DNA of 16,680 bases, taken from NCBI GenBank assembly GCA_902826945.1, contig CADEGS010000083.1, positions 1-16,680 on the forward strand, in the 5' to 3' direction. The number at the start of each line of letters is the position of its first letter. Position 1 is the first letter of the stretch. This DNA comes from an uncultured bacterium. Its GTDB lineage: Bacteria > Planctomycetota > UBA1135 > GCA-002686595. Of the stretch, positions 1 through 7,210 are shown in pieces. Made by a program: the position numbers and the translations under genes. A model generated the notes under the pieces. It did not search any database and was not told where the DNA came from. It was given only the letters and a program-made list of their open reading frames with translations.

Positions 1-75
1 ACGGTGGTCGGCAAGGCGCTCGAGCCCCTGGCCGCGGGCACGGGCAAGATCCGCATCCTGGTCACGCTCCAGTAG
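1..75 (+). CDS. C-terminal end of an unrecognised protein (5' truncated)
   Basis: The window opens in frame 1 inside a gene and reads 24 residues to a TAG at 73-75. The visible tail is GKALEPLAAGTGKIRILVTL followed by Q. From memory, endings of the type VGKALEP...GTGKIRVLVTLQ occur at the C-terminus of repetitive surface or fibre-like proteins, but this piece is too short to assign a family. The codons are G/C-ending like those of neighbouring genes, which supports real coding. A GC hairpin follows directly. Confidence 0.6.
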   Translation, partial: TVVGKALEPLAAGTGKIRILVTLQ

Positions 76-77
76 GC

Positions 78-105
78 GCCTGCGCCGCGCTCCTGGCACG
101 CAGGC
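78..105 (+). terminator. Possible hairpin terminator after the partial gene
   Basis: GCCTGCG (78-84) and CGCAGGC (99-105) form a perfect 7-bp stem around a 14-nt loop, starting 3 nt after the TAG. There is no U-tract. In DNA this GC-rich a 7-bp stem can arise by chance. Confidence 0.3.
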
Positions 106-229
106 TGCCGCGTGCGGCGCGCCGCCGCGCTCGGCGCTCGTCGAGGCCGCGGGACACGACGCGCGCCGGCGCGCCGGGCTGCTACGGCTCGAGCGCCGCT
201 CGACCGGAGTCCCGATCTCGTCGCGGCAG

Positions 230-305
230 TGGTGGGCCACACTGGATTCGAACCAGTAACTTCCACGCTGTGAACATGGCACTCTGCCGATTGAGTTAGT
301 GGCCC
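230..305 (-). tRNA. tRNA-Val (anticodon CAC)
   Basis: Read on the minus strand, this folds into a complete 76-nt cloverleaf. The acceptor stem is GGGCCAC/GTGGCCC (7 bp) with discriminator A and an encoded CCA at 232-230. The D stem is ACTC/GAGT. The anticodon stem CCATG/CGTGG has one T-G pair, around loop TTCACAG. The variable loop is AAGTT, and the T arm is ACTGG-TTCGAAT-CCAGT. Loop position 33 is T and positions 34-36 are CAC, which reads the valine codon GUG. The gene stands alone, with no second tRNA nearby. Confidence 0.95.
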
Positions 306-337
306 ACGAAGCGATCGATCGGCGCGGAAGGAGGGAG

Positions 338-366
338 AGCGTAGTCGCCACGGTTGGGGCGGGCAA
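338..366 (-). promoter_or_regulatory. Candidate promoter for tRNA-Val
   Basis: On the minus strand, TTGCCC (366-361) and TACGCT (343-338) are separated by exactly 17 nt. They match the sigma-70 consensus at 4/6 and 3/6 positions. Initiation would fall about 26 nt before the tRNA 5' end at 305. The match is weak and rests on spacing and position. The -35 overlaps the short hairpin GGGGC(GGGCAA)GCCCC at 356-371. Confidence 0.3.
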
Positions 367-428
367 GCCCCCACGGTGACCCCCGTCCGACTGGGCCGAT
401 GGGATGGTCGGGCGCCACCGCTCGGAGG

Positions 429-458
429 CCGCCGCAGCGAGCGAGCCGCCTGCGGCGG
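429..458 (-). terminator. GC hairpin after the first ECF sigma gene
   Basis: CCGCCGCAG (429-437) and CTGCGGCGG (450-458) are a perfect 9-bp inverted repeat with a 12-nt loop, beginning 8 nt past the stop codon of the leftward sigma-factor gene. No U-tract follows. Position and stem strength support a transcript end. Confidence 0.4.
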
Positions 459-465
459 GCGCCGC

Positions 466-1173
466 TCAGGCCTCGGTGTCGCGGGCGATGCGCTCGCGCG
501 TCAGCTCGCGCAGGCGGCCCTCCGCGCGGCGCAGGAGCATGCGCACGGCGTCCTCGGTGCGGCCGTCCATGCGCTCGCCGGCCTCGCGCAGGGTCAGGCC
601 CTGGAAGAAGACCAGCGTGATCGCCAGGCGATGGTCGGGCGAGAGCTTCTCGAGCGCCTGGCGCAGGATGTGCACCTCCTCGTCGCGCTGCACGAAGCGG
701 GTCACGGAGAGCTCGTGGCCCGGCGCCTCCATGCGGCGCGCGCCGCTCTCCTCCAGGCCGAGGTCGTCGGCGGGCAGCTCGCGCGAGGCGTCGCGCTTGC
801 TCGCGGCGTAGTACTCGGCCTTGTCGCGGATCTTGTTGCGCAGGATCTGGCCCAGCCAGCTCAGGAACGAGCCGGGACCGCGGTACTGGTACTGCGCGAA
901 GTCGCGCGCCGCCTCGCGGAAGGTCGTCTGCGCCAGGTCGTCGGCGTCCTCCTTCGTGCGCAGCCGCGCGCCGAGGCGCCGGCGCGCCGCGCCGAGCATC
1001 GCCTCGTAGGAGCGCGCGAAGAGCTCGTTCAGCGCGCCCGCGTCGCCGCCCTGCGCCTTCGCGACGAGCTCCTGGAGCGCCTCGCCCTGGAAGTCGGGCG
1101 GCAGCTCGAAGGCGTCGTCGCGCTCGGACGGCTCGTCCTCGGGAAGGTCGGCCTGCTCGGGATCGCTCGGCAT
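466..1173 (-). CDS. ECF-type RNA polymerase sigma factor
   Basis: A 235-residue sigma-70 family protein of the extracytoplasmic-function type. It is expected to direct RNA polymerase to a dedicated set of promoters. Residues 1-30 are an acidic, probably disordered N-terminal tail. Region 2 spans about 36-125 and includes DADDLAQTTF (76-85, region 2.2) and FLSWLGQILRNKIRD (103-117, regions 2.3-2.4). An acidic linker follows. Region 4 spans about 166-225, with LSPDHR at 177-182 and a helix-turn-helix around 193-216. Sigma regions 1 and 3 are absent, as usual for ECFs. The ATG has no clear Shine-Dalgarno; TAGGAT lies 33 nt upstream. No anti-sigma gene is adjacent. The gene runs in the same direction as the propeller gene upstream, with a hairpin between them, so it probably has its own promoter. 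The exact ECF group is not assigned. Confidence 0.9.
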   Translation of the reverse strand: MPSDPEQADLPEDEPSERDDAFELPPDFQGEALQELVAKAQGGDAGALNELFARSYEAMLGAARRRLGARLRTKEDADDLAQTTFREAARDFAQYQYRGPGSFLSWLGQILRNKIRDKAEYYAASKRDASRELPADDLGLEESGARRMEAPGHELSVTRFVQRDEEVHILRQALEKLSPDHRLAITLVFFQGLTLREAGERMDGRTEDAVRMLLRRAEGRLRELTRERIARDTEA

Positions 1174-1206
1174 GACGGTCGGGTCGCTCGGGAGCGGGAG
1201 CCGTGC

Positions 1207-1212
1207 ATCCTA
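1207..1212 (-). promoter_or_regulatory. Candidate -10 element of the first ECF sigma gene
   Basis: The minus strand reads TAGGAT, preceded by TTT, in a small AT-rich island 33 nt before the ATG at 1173. The same hexamer precedes the second ECF gene (3625-3630). No recognisable -35 lies 16-18 nt upstream, so this is only a candidate. Confidence 0.25.
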
Positions 1213-1280
1213 AACCGATCGCGCGGGCTGCGTCCCCCTCGGCTCCGGCCGGCCGGCTCGCGGCCGCTCGCGCGAGCGGA

Positions 1281-1314
1281 AGGGCCGCAGGATGCCTTCG
1301 CGTCCTGCGGCCCT
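1281..1314 (-). terminator. Strong hairpin terminator after the propeller gene
   Basis: AGGGCCGCAGGATGC (1281-1295) pairs with GCGTCCTGCGGCCCT (1300-1314): 15 bp with one G-T pair and a 4-nt loop. It begins 7 nt beyond the stop codon of the leftward propeller gene. A second perfect palindrome, CCGCTCGCGCGAGCGG (1264-1279), follows at once. There is no U-tract, so release would depend on the stem or on Rho. Confidence 0.55.
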
Positions 1315-1321
1315 CGCGCGC

Positions 1322-3511
1322 CTAGAGCCGGCCTGCGAGGCCGGCCACCCAGTAGCCCGTCGAGCCGGCCACCGCCGTGCCCGCTCCCGTGGCGGGATCG
1401 ATCTCGACCAGCGCGCCCGTGCCCCCGATCGTCGCCGAGTCCACGCCGTAGAGCTTGCCCGCCGTCGCGTCGAAGCCGAGCGCCTGGATGCCCGCGAAGC
1501 CGATCGGGCCGATCGCCGTGCCCTGCCCGCTGGCCGTGTTGATCCGGATGAGCTGATCGGTCGCGTCGTCCGCGCCGTACAGGGTGTGCGAGGCCGGGTC
1601 GTAGGCGAGCGCGGCGACGCTCGTGAAGCCGAGGCCGGTGAGCTGCGCCGTGATCGCGCCGGTGGCGGTGTCGATGATCACGACCCGGTCCGTGCTCGGG
1701 TCCACGCCGTAGAGCGTCCCGGTGTTCGGATCGAGCGCCAGCCCCGCGACGAAGGTCGAGCCGAAGGCGCCGATCGCGTGCGAGGTCCCCGTGCTCGGGT
1801 CGATCACGAGCAGCTGGTCGCCCGAGGTGTCGGTGGCGTACAGCGTGTCCGTCTGCGGGTCGTACGCCAGGCCCTCGAGGTTGTCGAGCCCCGCGCAGCC
1901 CACCGACGTGCCGAGGCCCGTGGAGGGGTCGATGCAGAGGAGCTGGTTGTTGCAGCCGAAGAGCGTGCCCGCGGCCGGGTCGTAGCACAGCCCGCGGACG
2001 TTGTAGAAGCCGGGCAGGCCGATCGGCGTCGCCGCGCCCGTCGCGCGGTCGATCGCGAGCAGCCGGCGCGTCGTCAGGTCGAAGCCGAACAGCGCGCCCG
2101 TCGCGGGATCGCAGTCGAGCGCGTTGACGTTGGTGAACCCGAGCGGCCCCACCGGCGTCGCGGCGCCCGTGGCGGTGTCGATCGTGACGAGCTGGTCGGT
2201 GGCCGGGCTGGTGCCGAAGAGCGTCGCCGTGCCCGGGTCGTACGCCAGGCCGTAGGCCTGCACGCTGCCGAGCGAGCCGACGAGCGCGCTCGCCCCGCTC
2301 GCGGGATCGATCGTGTAGAGCTGCCGGGTGAGCACGTCCGTGCCGAAGAGCCGGTCGCCCAGGGGGTCGTAGGCGAGGCCGGTGACGTCCGCCGTGCACG
2401 GGCCGACGGTGGTCGCCTCGGCCGTGTCGCGATCGACGGCGATCAGCTTGTCCGCGATCCGGTCCACGCACAGGATCCGGCCCGTCGTCGTGTCGTAGGC
2501 CAGGTCGCCGAGCGCGCCGAAGCCGTAGGAGCCCACCGCGCTCTCGACGAGCGTCACGCGGTCGATCTCGAAGAGCTGCTCCGAGCGGTTGTCGGCGGCC
2601 AGGATGTCGCCCGAGACGGGGTCGAACGACAGCCCGCCGGGCATGATCGTCAGCACGCGGCGCAGCGTGGCCGCGCCGGTGCTCTTGTTGACCTCGAACA
2701 GCTCGCCGGCGCCCGCCGTCGTGCGCGAGCCCCAGAGCTTGTTCCCGATCGGGTCGTACGCCAGCCCGCTCAGGAGCTGGAAGCCCGTCTGCCCGATCGC
2801 GATGCCCTGGCCGGTCGCGAGGTCGAACCGCATCAGCCCGCCGGCGGTGACGCCGTAGAGCGTGCCGGTGCTCGTGTCGAAGGCGAGCGCGTTCACGCTG
2901 CCGAACCCGTGGCTGCCGATCGCGCTGCCCTTGCCCGTCGCGAGGTCGATCCGGAACAGCACGCCGCCGGCGTTGCTGACCGCGTACATCCGGCCCGTGC
3001 CGGGGTCGTGGGCCATGCCGCCGATCGAGCGGAAGCCGGTCGGCCCCACGGCCGTGGCCGCGCCCGTCGCGCGCTCGACCCGGAACAGCTCGCCCGACTG
3101 CGTGTCGATGCCGAACAGGGTCGAGGCGCTCGTGCGCTCGAGCGCGCTGACGTCGCGGTAGCCCTGCAGGCCGCGGCCGGAGATCGCCCGCGACGCCCCG
3201 GTGACCTCGTCCACCTCGACCACGAGCGGACCGGTCGCGCCGGCGAGCTTCGGCCCGTTCGCGGCCACCGGGATCGGCGCCGCGGCGCTCGGGCCGAGCG
3301 GTCCGCCCACCACCACGACGGCCGGCGGCCCGCCCGGCGCGGCAGGCGGCGCGGGGACGGGCACGCGCTCGGTCGCGCGCGCCGGCGCGACCAGCTCGAC
3401 CTGGGCGCCCGCCGCGCCGGCCAGGGCCGAGAGCGACGCCAGCGCGAGGGGGAGGCACGGGGAGAGACCACGGGAGCCGGGCTCCCGACGCGTCACGGCT
3501 TCGATCTTCAT
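1322..3511 (-). CDS. Secreted multi-blade beta-propeller repeat protein
   Basis: A 729-residue exported protein of unknown function. The start at 3511 has GGAGG just upstream (2-nt spacing, short). It gives a good signal peptide: basic start, hydrophobic stretch 16-34, cleavage probably after AGA at 34-36. Residues 37-95 are a Pro/Ala/Gly-rich linker. Residues 120-720 are 14 tandem units of 40-48 residues with consensus GLAYDPxTGTLYGxD...DQLxxIDxATGAATxVGPxGF, resembling YVTN/NHL/DUF4394-type blades. A half unit precedes them (about 95-119) and a partial first strand ends the protein (721-729). No membrane anchor, PEP-CTERM or LPXTG motif is seen. Such propellers usually bind ligands or proteins; enzymatic activity cannot be inferred. 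It is divergent from the second ECF gene across 129 bp, so they may share control. An in-frame upstream extension to 3880 overlaps that gene and is rejected. Confidence 0.85.
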   Translation of the reverse strand: MKIEAVTRREPGSRGLSPCLPLALASLSALAGAAGAQVELVAPARATERVPVPAPPAAPGGPPAVVVVGGPLGPSAAAPIPVAANGPKLAGATGPLVVEVDEVTGASRAISGRGLQGYRDVSALERTSASTLFGIDTQSGELFRVERATGAATAVGPTGFRSIGGMAHDPGTGRMYAVSNAGGVLFRIDLATGKGSAIGSHGFGSVNALAFDTSTGTLYGVTAGGLMRFDLATGQGIAIGQTGFQLLSGLAYDPIGNKLWGSRTTAGAGELFEVNKSTGAATLRRVLTIMPGGLSFDPVSGDILAADNRSEQLFEIDRVTLVESAVGSYGFGALGDLAYDTTTGRILCVDRIADKLIAVDRDTAEATTVGPCTADVTGLAYDPLGDRLFGTDVLTRQLYTIDPASGASALVGSLGSVQAYGLAYDPGTATLFGTSPATDQLVTIDTATGAATPVGPLGFTNVNALDCDPATGALFGFDLTTRRLLAIDRATGAATPIGLPGFYNVRGLCYDPAAGTLFGCNNQLLCIDPSTGLGTSVGCAGLDNLEGLAYDPQTDTLYATDTSGDQLLVIDPSTGTSHAIGAFGSTFVAGLALDPNTGTLYGVDPSTDRVVIIDTATGAITAQLTGLGFTSVAALAYDPASHTLYGADDATDQLIRINTASGQGTAIGPIGFAGIQALGFDATAGKLYGVDSATIGGTGALVEIDPATGAGTAVAGSTGYWVAGLAGRL
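1352..3154 (-). repeat. Array of 14 protein-level propeller units
   Basis: These are codons 120-720 of the propeller gene. Unit lengths from the N-terminus are 41, 43, 41, 45, 42, 42, 43, 43, 43, 40, 43, 44, 43 and 48 residues. The most regular features are L-A-Y-D-P near the start of the unit, L-Y/F-G in the middle, ID-x-x-TG after it, and G-F at the end. Units 4 and 5 have diverged most. Unit 10 is shortest and has four cysteines; unit 14 carries an insertion rich in Gly and Thr. The units differ at DNA level, so the array is old rather than freshly duplicated. Confidence 0.85.
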
Positions 3512-3572
3512 GCCCTCCAGCCGGGAACGGGCGGCGCGAGACGCCACGGGGCGCGCGCTTTCGTGCGGGAGA

Positions 3573-3592
3573 CGCGGCAGGGGGATGCCGCG
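3573..3592. repeat. Inverted repeat in the propeller/ECF divergent region
   Basis: CGCGGCA (3573-3579) and TGCCGCG (3586-3592) flank a GGGGGA loop, a perfect 7-bp inverted repeat. It sits centrally between the divergent starts at 3511 and 3641, where an operator would be expected. A GGGAAC, which resembles an ECF -35 core, lies at about 3523-3528 on the plus strand, but no matching -10 was found. Confidence 0.25.
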
Positions 3593-3624
3593 CGCGGTGC
3601 GCGGGGCCGCGTCGGCCCGGGCGC

Positions 3625-3630
3625 TAGGAT
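3625..3630 (+). promoter_or_regulatory. Candidate -10 element of the second ECF sigma gene
   Basis: TAGGAT (4/6 to TATAAT) ends 10 nt before the ATG at 3641. Initiation would fall at or next to the start codon, giving a leaderless mRNA. This fits the lack of a Shine-Dalgarno. No convincing -35 is visible. Confidence 0.3.
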
Positions 3631-3640
3631 TCCCTCCACG

Positions 3641-4216
3641 ATGGCCGGCGGGGACGAGCGCGCGACGCGCGTCACGGGGCTCTTGCGGGCGGTGCACGCG
3701 GGCGACGAGGAAGCCCGCGAGCGCCTCTTCCGCGAGCTCTACGACGAGCTGCGCGGCATGGCGCGCGGCGCGATCGCGAACGGGCCGGCGCGCGCCACGC
3801 TGCAGGCGACGGCGCTCGTGCACGAGGCGTACCTGCGCCTGCTCGGCCGCGGGCCGCCGGACTGGGAGAACCGCCGCCACTTCTTCTTCGCCGCGGCGCG
3901 CGCGATGCGCGACGTGCTGGTCGAGGAGGCGCGGCGCAAGGCCGCGCAGCGCCGCGGCGGCGACCGCCAGCGCAGCGAGCTCGAGGGCGTCGAGCCCGCG
4001 CAGGAGACGCCCGAGGCCGACCTGCTCGCGCTCGACGAGGCGATCGCCGCGCTCGAGAGGGAGGACCCGCGCCGCGCCGAGGTCGTGCGGCTGCGCTTCT
4101 TCGCCGGCCTGTCGGAGGACGAGACGGCGGAGGTGCTCGGCATCTCGAAGCGCTCGGTCAGCCGCGCCTGGAGCGAGGCGCGGGCGCGGCTGGCGCTGCT
4201 CGTGGACCCGGACTGA
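3641..4216 (+). CDS. ECF sigma factor, PF07638/TIGR02999-like family
   Basis: A 191-residue sigma factor recognised by the family pattern LQATALVHEAYLRLL (54-68) and NRRHFFFAAARAMRDVLVEEARRK (77-100, region 2). Region 4 is at about 127-186, with helix-turn-helix SEDETAEVLGISKRSVSRAW (158-177). This family is expanded in Planctomycetota, Acidobacteriota and Myxococcota, and its genes often sit beside serine/threonine kinases (the planctomycete ECF-STK groups). A kinase gene follows here after 193 bp. The ATG at 3641 is chosen because it matches the family N-terminus (TGLLRAVHAGDEEARERLF); longer upstream frames are antisense to the propeller gene. There is no Shine-Dalgarno and no anti-sigma gene. 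Control by the adjacent kinase is inferred from gene order only. Confidence 0.93.
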   Translation: MAGGDERATRVTGLLRAVHAGDEEARERLFRELYDELRGMARGAIANGPARATLQATALVHEAYLRLLGRGPPDWENRRHFFFAAARAMRDVLVEEARRKAAQRRGGDRQRSELEGVEPAQETPEADLLALDEAIAALEREDPRRAEVVRLRFFAGLSEDETAEVLGISKRSVSRAWSEARARLALLVDPD

Positions 4217-4259
4217 GCGCGATCCCTCCTCCCGAGCCCCCGCGCCCGCCCCGCCGCGC

Positions 4260-4278
4260 GCGGGGACACGGTCCCCGC
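4260..4278 (+). terminator. Hairpin between ECF sigma and kinase genes
   Basis: GCGGGGAC (4260-4267) and GTCCCCGC (4271-4278) form a perfect 8-bp stem around ACG, 44 nt after the sigma-factor stop. No U-tract follows. It could end or attenuate the sigma transcript before the kinase gene. The rest of 4217-4409 shows only GC-rich sequence, with GCGGCTGG repeated at 4354 and 4381. Confidence 0.35.
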
Positions 4279-4409
4279 CGAATCCCCGGCCGCGCGCGCG
4301 CGCACGGGCCTAGCCTGGGAAGCGCTCCTCCTCCGCCGGCGCCCTCCTGCCACGCGGCTGGCGTCCTGCGGCCGCGGTCTGCGGCTGGAGGAAGGACCCG
4401 CCCGCCGAC

Positions 4410-7094
4410 ATGAAGGAACACACCGACGCCGTCCAGGTCGAGCGGCTGCTCGCCGCCTGCCTCGAGCTCCACGAGGGCCGGGGGCCGCGCGCGGTGGACG
4501 ACCTGCTCGCGCGGCACCCCGACTCGTCGCTCGCGGTGCGCGCGCGGCTGGACCGGCTCGCGCGCCTGGGCCTGGTCGGGGACCCGCCGCCCGACGCGCT
4601 GCCCGAGCGCATCGGCGCCTACCGCATCCTCGGCGTGCTCGGGCGCGGCGGGATGGGCGTCGTCTACGAGGCCGAGCAGGAGACGCCGCGGCGGCGCGTG
4701 GCGCTCAAGGCGCTGCGCGCGTGGCCGGGCGGCGGCGCGCGCGAGCGCTTCCGCCAGGAGGCCGAGCTGCTCGCCCGCCTGCAGCACCCCGGCATCGCGC
4801 AGGTGCACGAGACGGGCGTGGCGAGCGTCGGCGGCATGAGCGTGCCGTACTTCGCGATGGAGCTCGTGCGCGGCGCGCCGATCGATCGCTGGGCCGCGGC
4901 GGCGGGGCTCGGCGCGCGCGAGCGGCTCGAGCTCGTCGCGCGCGTCGCCGACGCGGTCGAGCACGCGCACCGGAAGGGCGTCGTGCACCGCGACCTGAAG
5001 CCCGCCAACGTGCTGGTGGACGAGCGCGGCACGCCGCGCGTGCTGGACTTCGGCGTCGCGCGCGCGCTCGACCCCGCGCTCGAGCTCGAGACGCTGCGCA
5101 CGCAGGCCGGCGAGCTGCTCGGGACGCTGGGCTACATGAGCCCCGAGCAGACCGGCGGCGATCCCGCGCGCGTGGACGCGCGCAGCGACGTGTGGGCGCT
5201 GGGCGTGATCGCCCACGAGCTGCTCGCGGGCGCGCTGCCGTTCCCGGTCGAGGGGCGCGACGCGCTGGAGGCGCTGCGCGCGCTGCGCGAGGACGAGCCG
5301 CCGCGCCTCCCGCCGCGGCTGCGCGGCGACGTCGAGACGATCGTGCGCAAGGCGCTCGAGAAGGACCCCGCGCGGCGCTACGCGAGCGCGGGCGAGCTGG
5401 CGGCCGACCTGCGCCGCTGGCTGCGCGACGAGCCGATCGCGGCGCGGCGCGCGACGGCCTGGTACCAGCTCGCGAAGCTCTCGCGGCGCCACCGCGGCCT
5501 GGTGACCGGCGCGGCGCTCGTCATCGCCGCGCTGGCGCTCGGGCTGGCGGGGACCCTGGCCGGGCTGCTGCGCGCCTCGCACGAGCGCGACGAGGCCGAG
5601 CGGCGCTTCCGGCTGGCGAACGCGGTGCGCGCGTTCGAGAAGCGCATGTTCGCCGAGGCGGATCCGCGCCAGGAGGGCGTGCGCGTGCGCGAGATGCTGG
5701 AGCGGGCCGTGCTGCTCGTGGACGAGGAGCGCCACGACCCGCTGGAGGCGGCCGGCATCCTGCTGATGCTCGGCGAGTCGCACGCCAGCCTCGGGCTGTG
5801 GGAGGAGGCCGAGCCGCTGCTCGTGCGCGCCGTCGAGCTCTTCGCGCGCGAGCTGGGGCCGGAGGACCTCCAGACGCTCGACGCGCGCACGCGCCTGGCC
5901 GGCGTCTACCACCCGCTGATGCGCATCGACGACGCCGAGCGCGCGCTCGCCGACGTCGTGGAGACCGCCACGCGCGCGCTCGGGGCGGCGCACGAGGTGA
6001 CGCTCGAGGCCGGCCTGATGCGCGCGACGCTGGCCTTCGAGCGCGGACGCTTCGACGAGTCGGCGCGCGTGGCGCGCGCGATCGCCGCGCTGGCCGCTCC
6101 CGGCAGCAACGCCTGGGTCCACGCGCAGAAGCGGCTGTCGAAGGCGCTGCTCCTGCTCGGCGAGCTCGAGCCGGCCGTGGCCGTCGGGCGCGAGGTCCAC
6201 GCCTGGGCGCTCGCGGCGCACGGCAAGGAGCACCCGGCGGCCTGGGGGGCGATGGACACGCTGGGCAACGTGCTCGTGTACGCGGGGCGGCTGGAGGAGG
6301 GCCTGGCGCTGCTCGAGGAGCTCGTGGACCAGCGCCGGCGCGCGCTCGGCGAGACGCATCCCGACACGCTCAACGCCAAGGAGAACCTGGCCTCCGCGCG
6401 CTCGCGCGTGGGCGACCACGCCGGCGCGGAGGCGCTGGCGCTCGAGGTGCTGGGCGTGCTGGAGGAGCGCTTCCCGCCCGACCACGAGGAGCGGCTGAGG
6501 GTGCTCGCCACGCTCGGCGGCGCGTACGTGAACCAGGGCCGGCCGGACCTGGGCGAGCCGCTCCTGCGCGAGGTCCTCGCGCGCACGCGCGAGGTGCGCG
6601 GACCGGAGCACGACAAGACGCTGGGCGCGATGAACAACCTGGCGCTCGCGCTCTTGCGCCTGGGGCGCCAGGACGAGGCCGAGGAGCTCTACCTGCAGTC
6701 GCTCGACGCCGCGCGCCGCACGCTCGGCCCGCGCCACCAGCAGACGCTGACGACCGGGTTCAACCTCGGCATGCTCTACGTGCTCGCCGGCCGCCACGAG
6801 GACGCCGATCCGTTCCTGCGCGAGGCGGTCGAGACCGGGCGCGAGGTGCTCGGCCCCGACGACGCGTCCGAGGCGGAGTTCCTGCGCGCCTATGGCGCGA
6901 ACCTGACCTTGCTGGGCCGCTACGAGGAGTCCGAGGCGGCGCTCCTCGACGCGCGCGAGCGCATGCAGCGCACGCTGCCCGCGCATCGCACGCACGACAG
7001 CTACCGCAAGGTGCTGCGCTCGCTCGAGGCCCTCTACCGCGTGCAGGGGCGGACGGACGAGGCCGAGCGCTTCGCGCGCGAGCGCGCGCGGTGA
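4410..7094 (+). CDS. Transmembrane Hanks-type Ser/Thr protein kinase with TPR sensor region
   Basis: An 894-residue kinase expected to phosphorylate Ser/Thr on cytoplasmic targets. The kinase domain spans about 70-340. It has glycine loop GRGGMG (78-83), the VALK lysine K100, the probable helix-C glutamate E117, catalytic HRDLKPAN (193-200, D195, an RD kinase), DFG (213-215) and YMSPEQ (242-247). All catalytic residues are present. One hydrophobic segment, about 364-387, should cross the membrane. The C-terminal 500 residues are tetratricopeptide repeats of the kinesin-light-chain style, spaced about 42 residues with ALG.xHPxTL motifs, probably extracytoplasmic and protein-binding. Residues 1-68 are a helical N-terminal extension. 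GGAGGAAGG lies 14 nt before the ATG, farther than an ideal Shine-Dalgarno. Linkage to the ECF sigma gene suggests one signalling module; substrates are unknown. Confidence 0.93.
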   Translation: MKEHTDAVQVERLLAACLELHEGRGPRAVDDLLARHPDSSLAVRARLDRLARLGLVGDPPPDALPERIGAYRILGVLGRGGMGVVYEAEQETPRRRVALKALRAWPGGGARERFRQEAELLARLQHPGIAQVHETGVASVGGMSVPYFAMELVRGAPIDRWAAAAGLGARERLELVARVADAVEHAHRKGVVHRDLKPANVLVDERGTPRVLDFGVARALDPALELETLRTQAGELLGTLGYMSPEQTGGDPARVDARSDVWALGVIAHELLAGALPFPVEGRDALEALRALREDEPPRLPPRLRGDVETIVRKALEKDPARRYASAGELAADLRRWLRDEPIAARRATAWYQLAKLSRRHRGLVTGAALVIAALALGLAGTLAGLLRASHERDEAERRFRLANAVRAFEKRMFAEADPRQEGVRVREMLERAVLLVDEERHDPLEAAGILLMLGESHASLGLWEEAEPLLVRAVELFARELGPEDLQTLDARTRLAGVYHPLMRIDDAERALADVVETATRALGAAHEVTLEAGLMRATLAFERGRFDESARVARAIAALAAPGSNAWVHAQKRLSKALLLLGELEPAVAVGREVHAWALAAHGKEHPAAWGAMDTLGNVLVYAGRLEEGLALLEELVDQRRRALGETHPDTLNAKENLASARSRVGDHAGAEALALEVLGVLEERFPPDHEERLRVLATLGGAYVNQGRPDLGEPLLREVLARTREVRGPEHDKTLGAMNNLALALLRLGRQDEAEELYLQSLDAARRTLGPRHQQTLTTGFNLGMLYVLAGRHEDADPFLREAVETGREVLGPDDASEAEFLRAYGANLTLLGRYEESEAALLDARERMQRTLPAHRTHDSYRKVLRSLEALYRVQGRTDEAERFARERAR

Positions 7095-7130
7095 GCGCGC
7101 GCGGCACGGGCGTCGCGCCTGCGTCGTCGT

Positions 7131-7163
7131 GACGAGCTGCGCGGAGCGCCGGCGCGCGTCGTC
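7131..7163. terminator. Possible bidirectional hairpin between convergent genes
   Basis: GACGA (7131-7135) with TCGTC (7159-7163) and, inside it, GCGCG (7139-7143) with CGCGC (7153-7157) make a two-part stem. It lies between the kinase stop (7094) and the convergent coiled-coil gene stop (7211). A pyrimidine run follows on the plus strand. Evidence is weak. Confidence 0.25.
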
Positions 7164-7210
7164 CCTCCCTCGCCGATCGAGCCGTCGGAGATCGACCCTC
7201 TCATCCCATC

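Noticed and set aside
348..377. Direct repeat CCACGGT flanking a small GGGGC/GCCCC hairpin near the tRNA
   Set aside because: Considered as an attachment-site or element remnant at the tRNA, but there is no integrase and no copy of the tRNA 3' end nearby. Probably chance.
3512..3880. N-terminal extension of the propeller gene to 3880
   Set aside because: It overlaps the divergent ECF sigma gene antisense, and the ATG at 3511 has GGAGG upstream and a proper signal peptide.
4361..4373. 13-nt match (GCGTCCTGCGGCC) to one arm of the hairpin at 1281-1314
   Set aside because: Short and GC-rich, and not accompanied by the second arm. Chance similarity is the simpler explanation.
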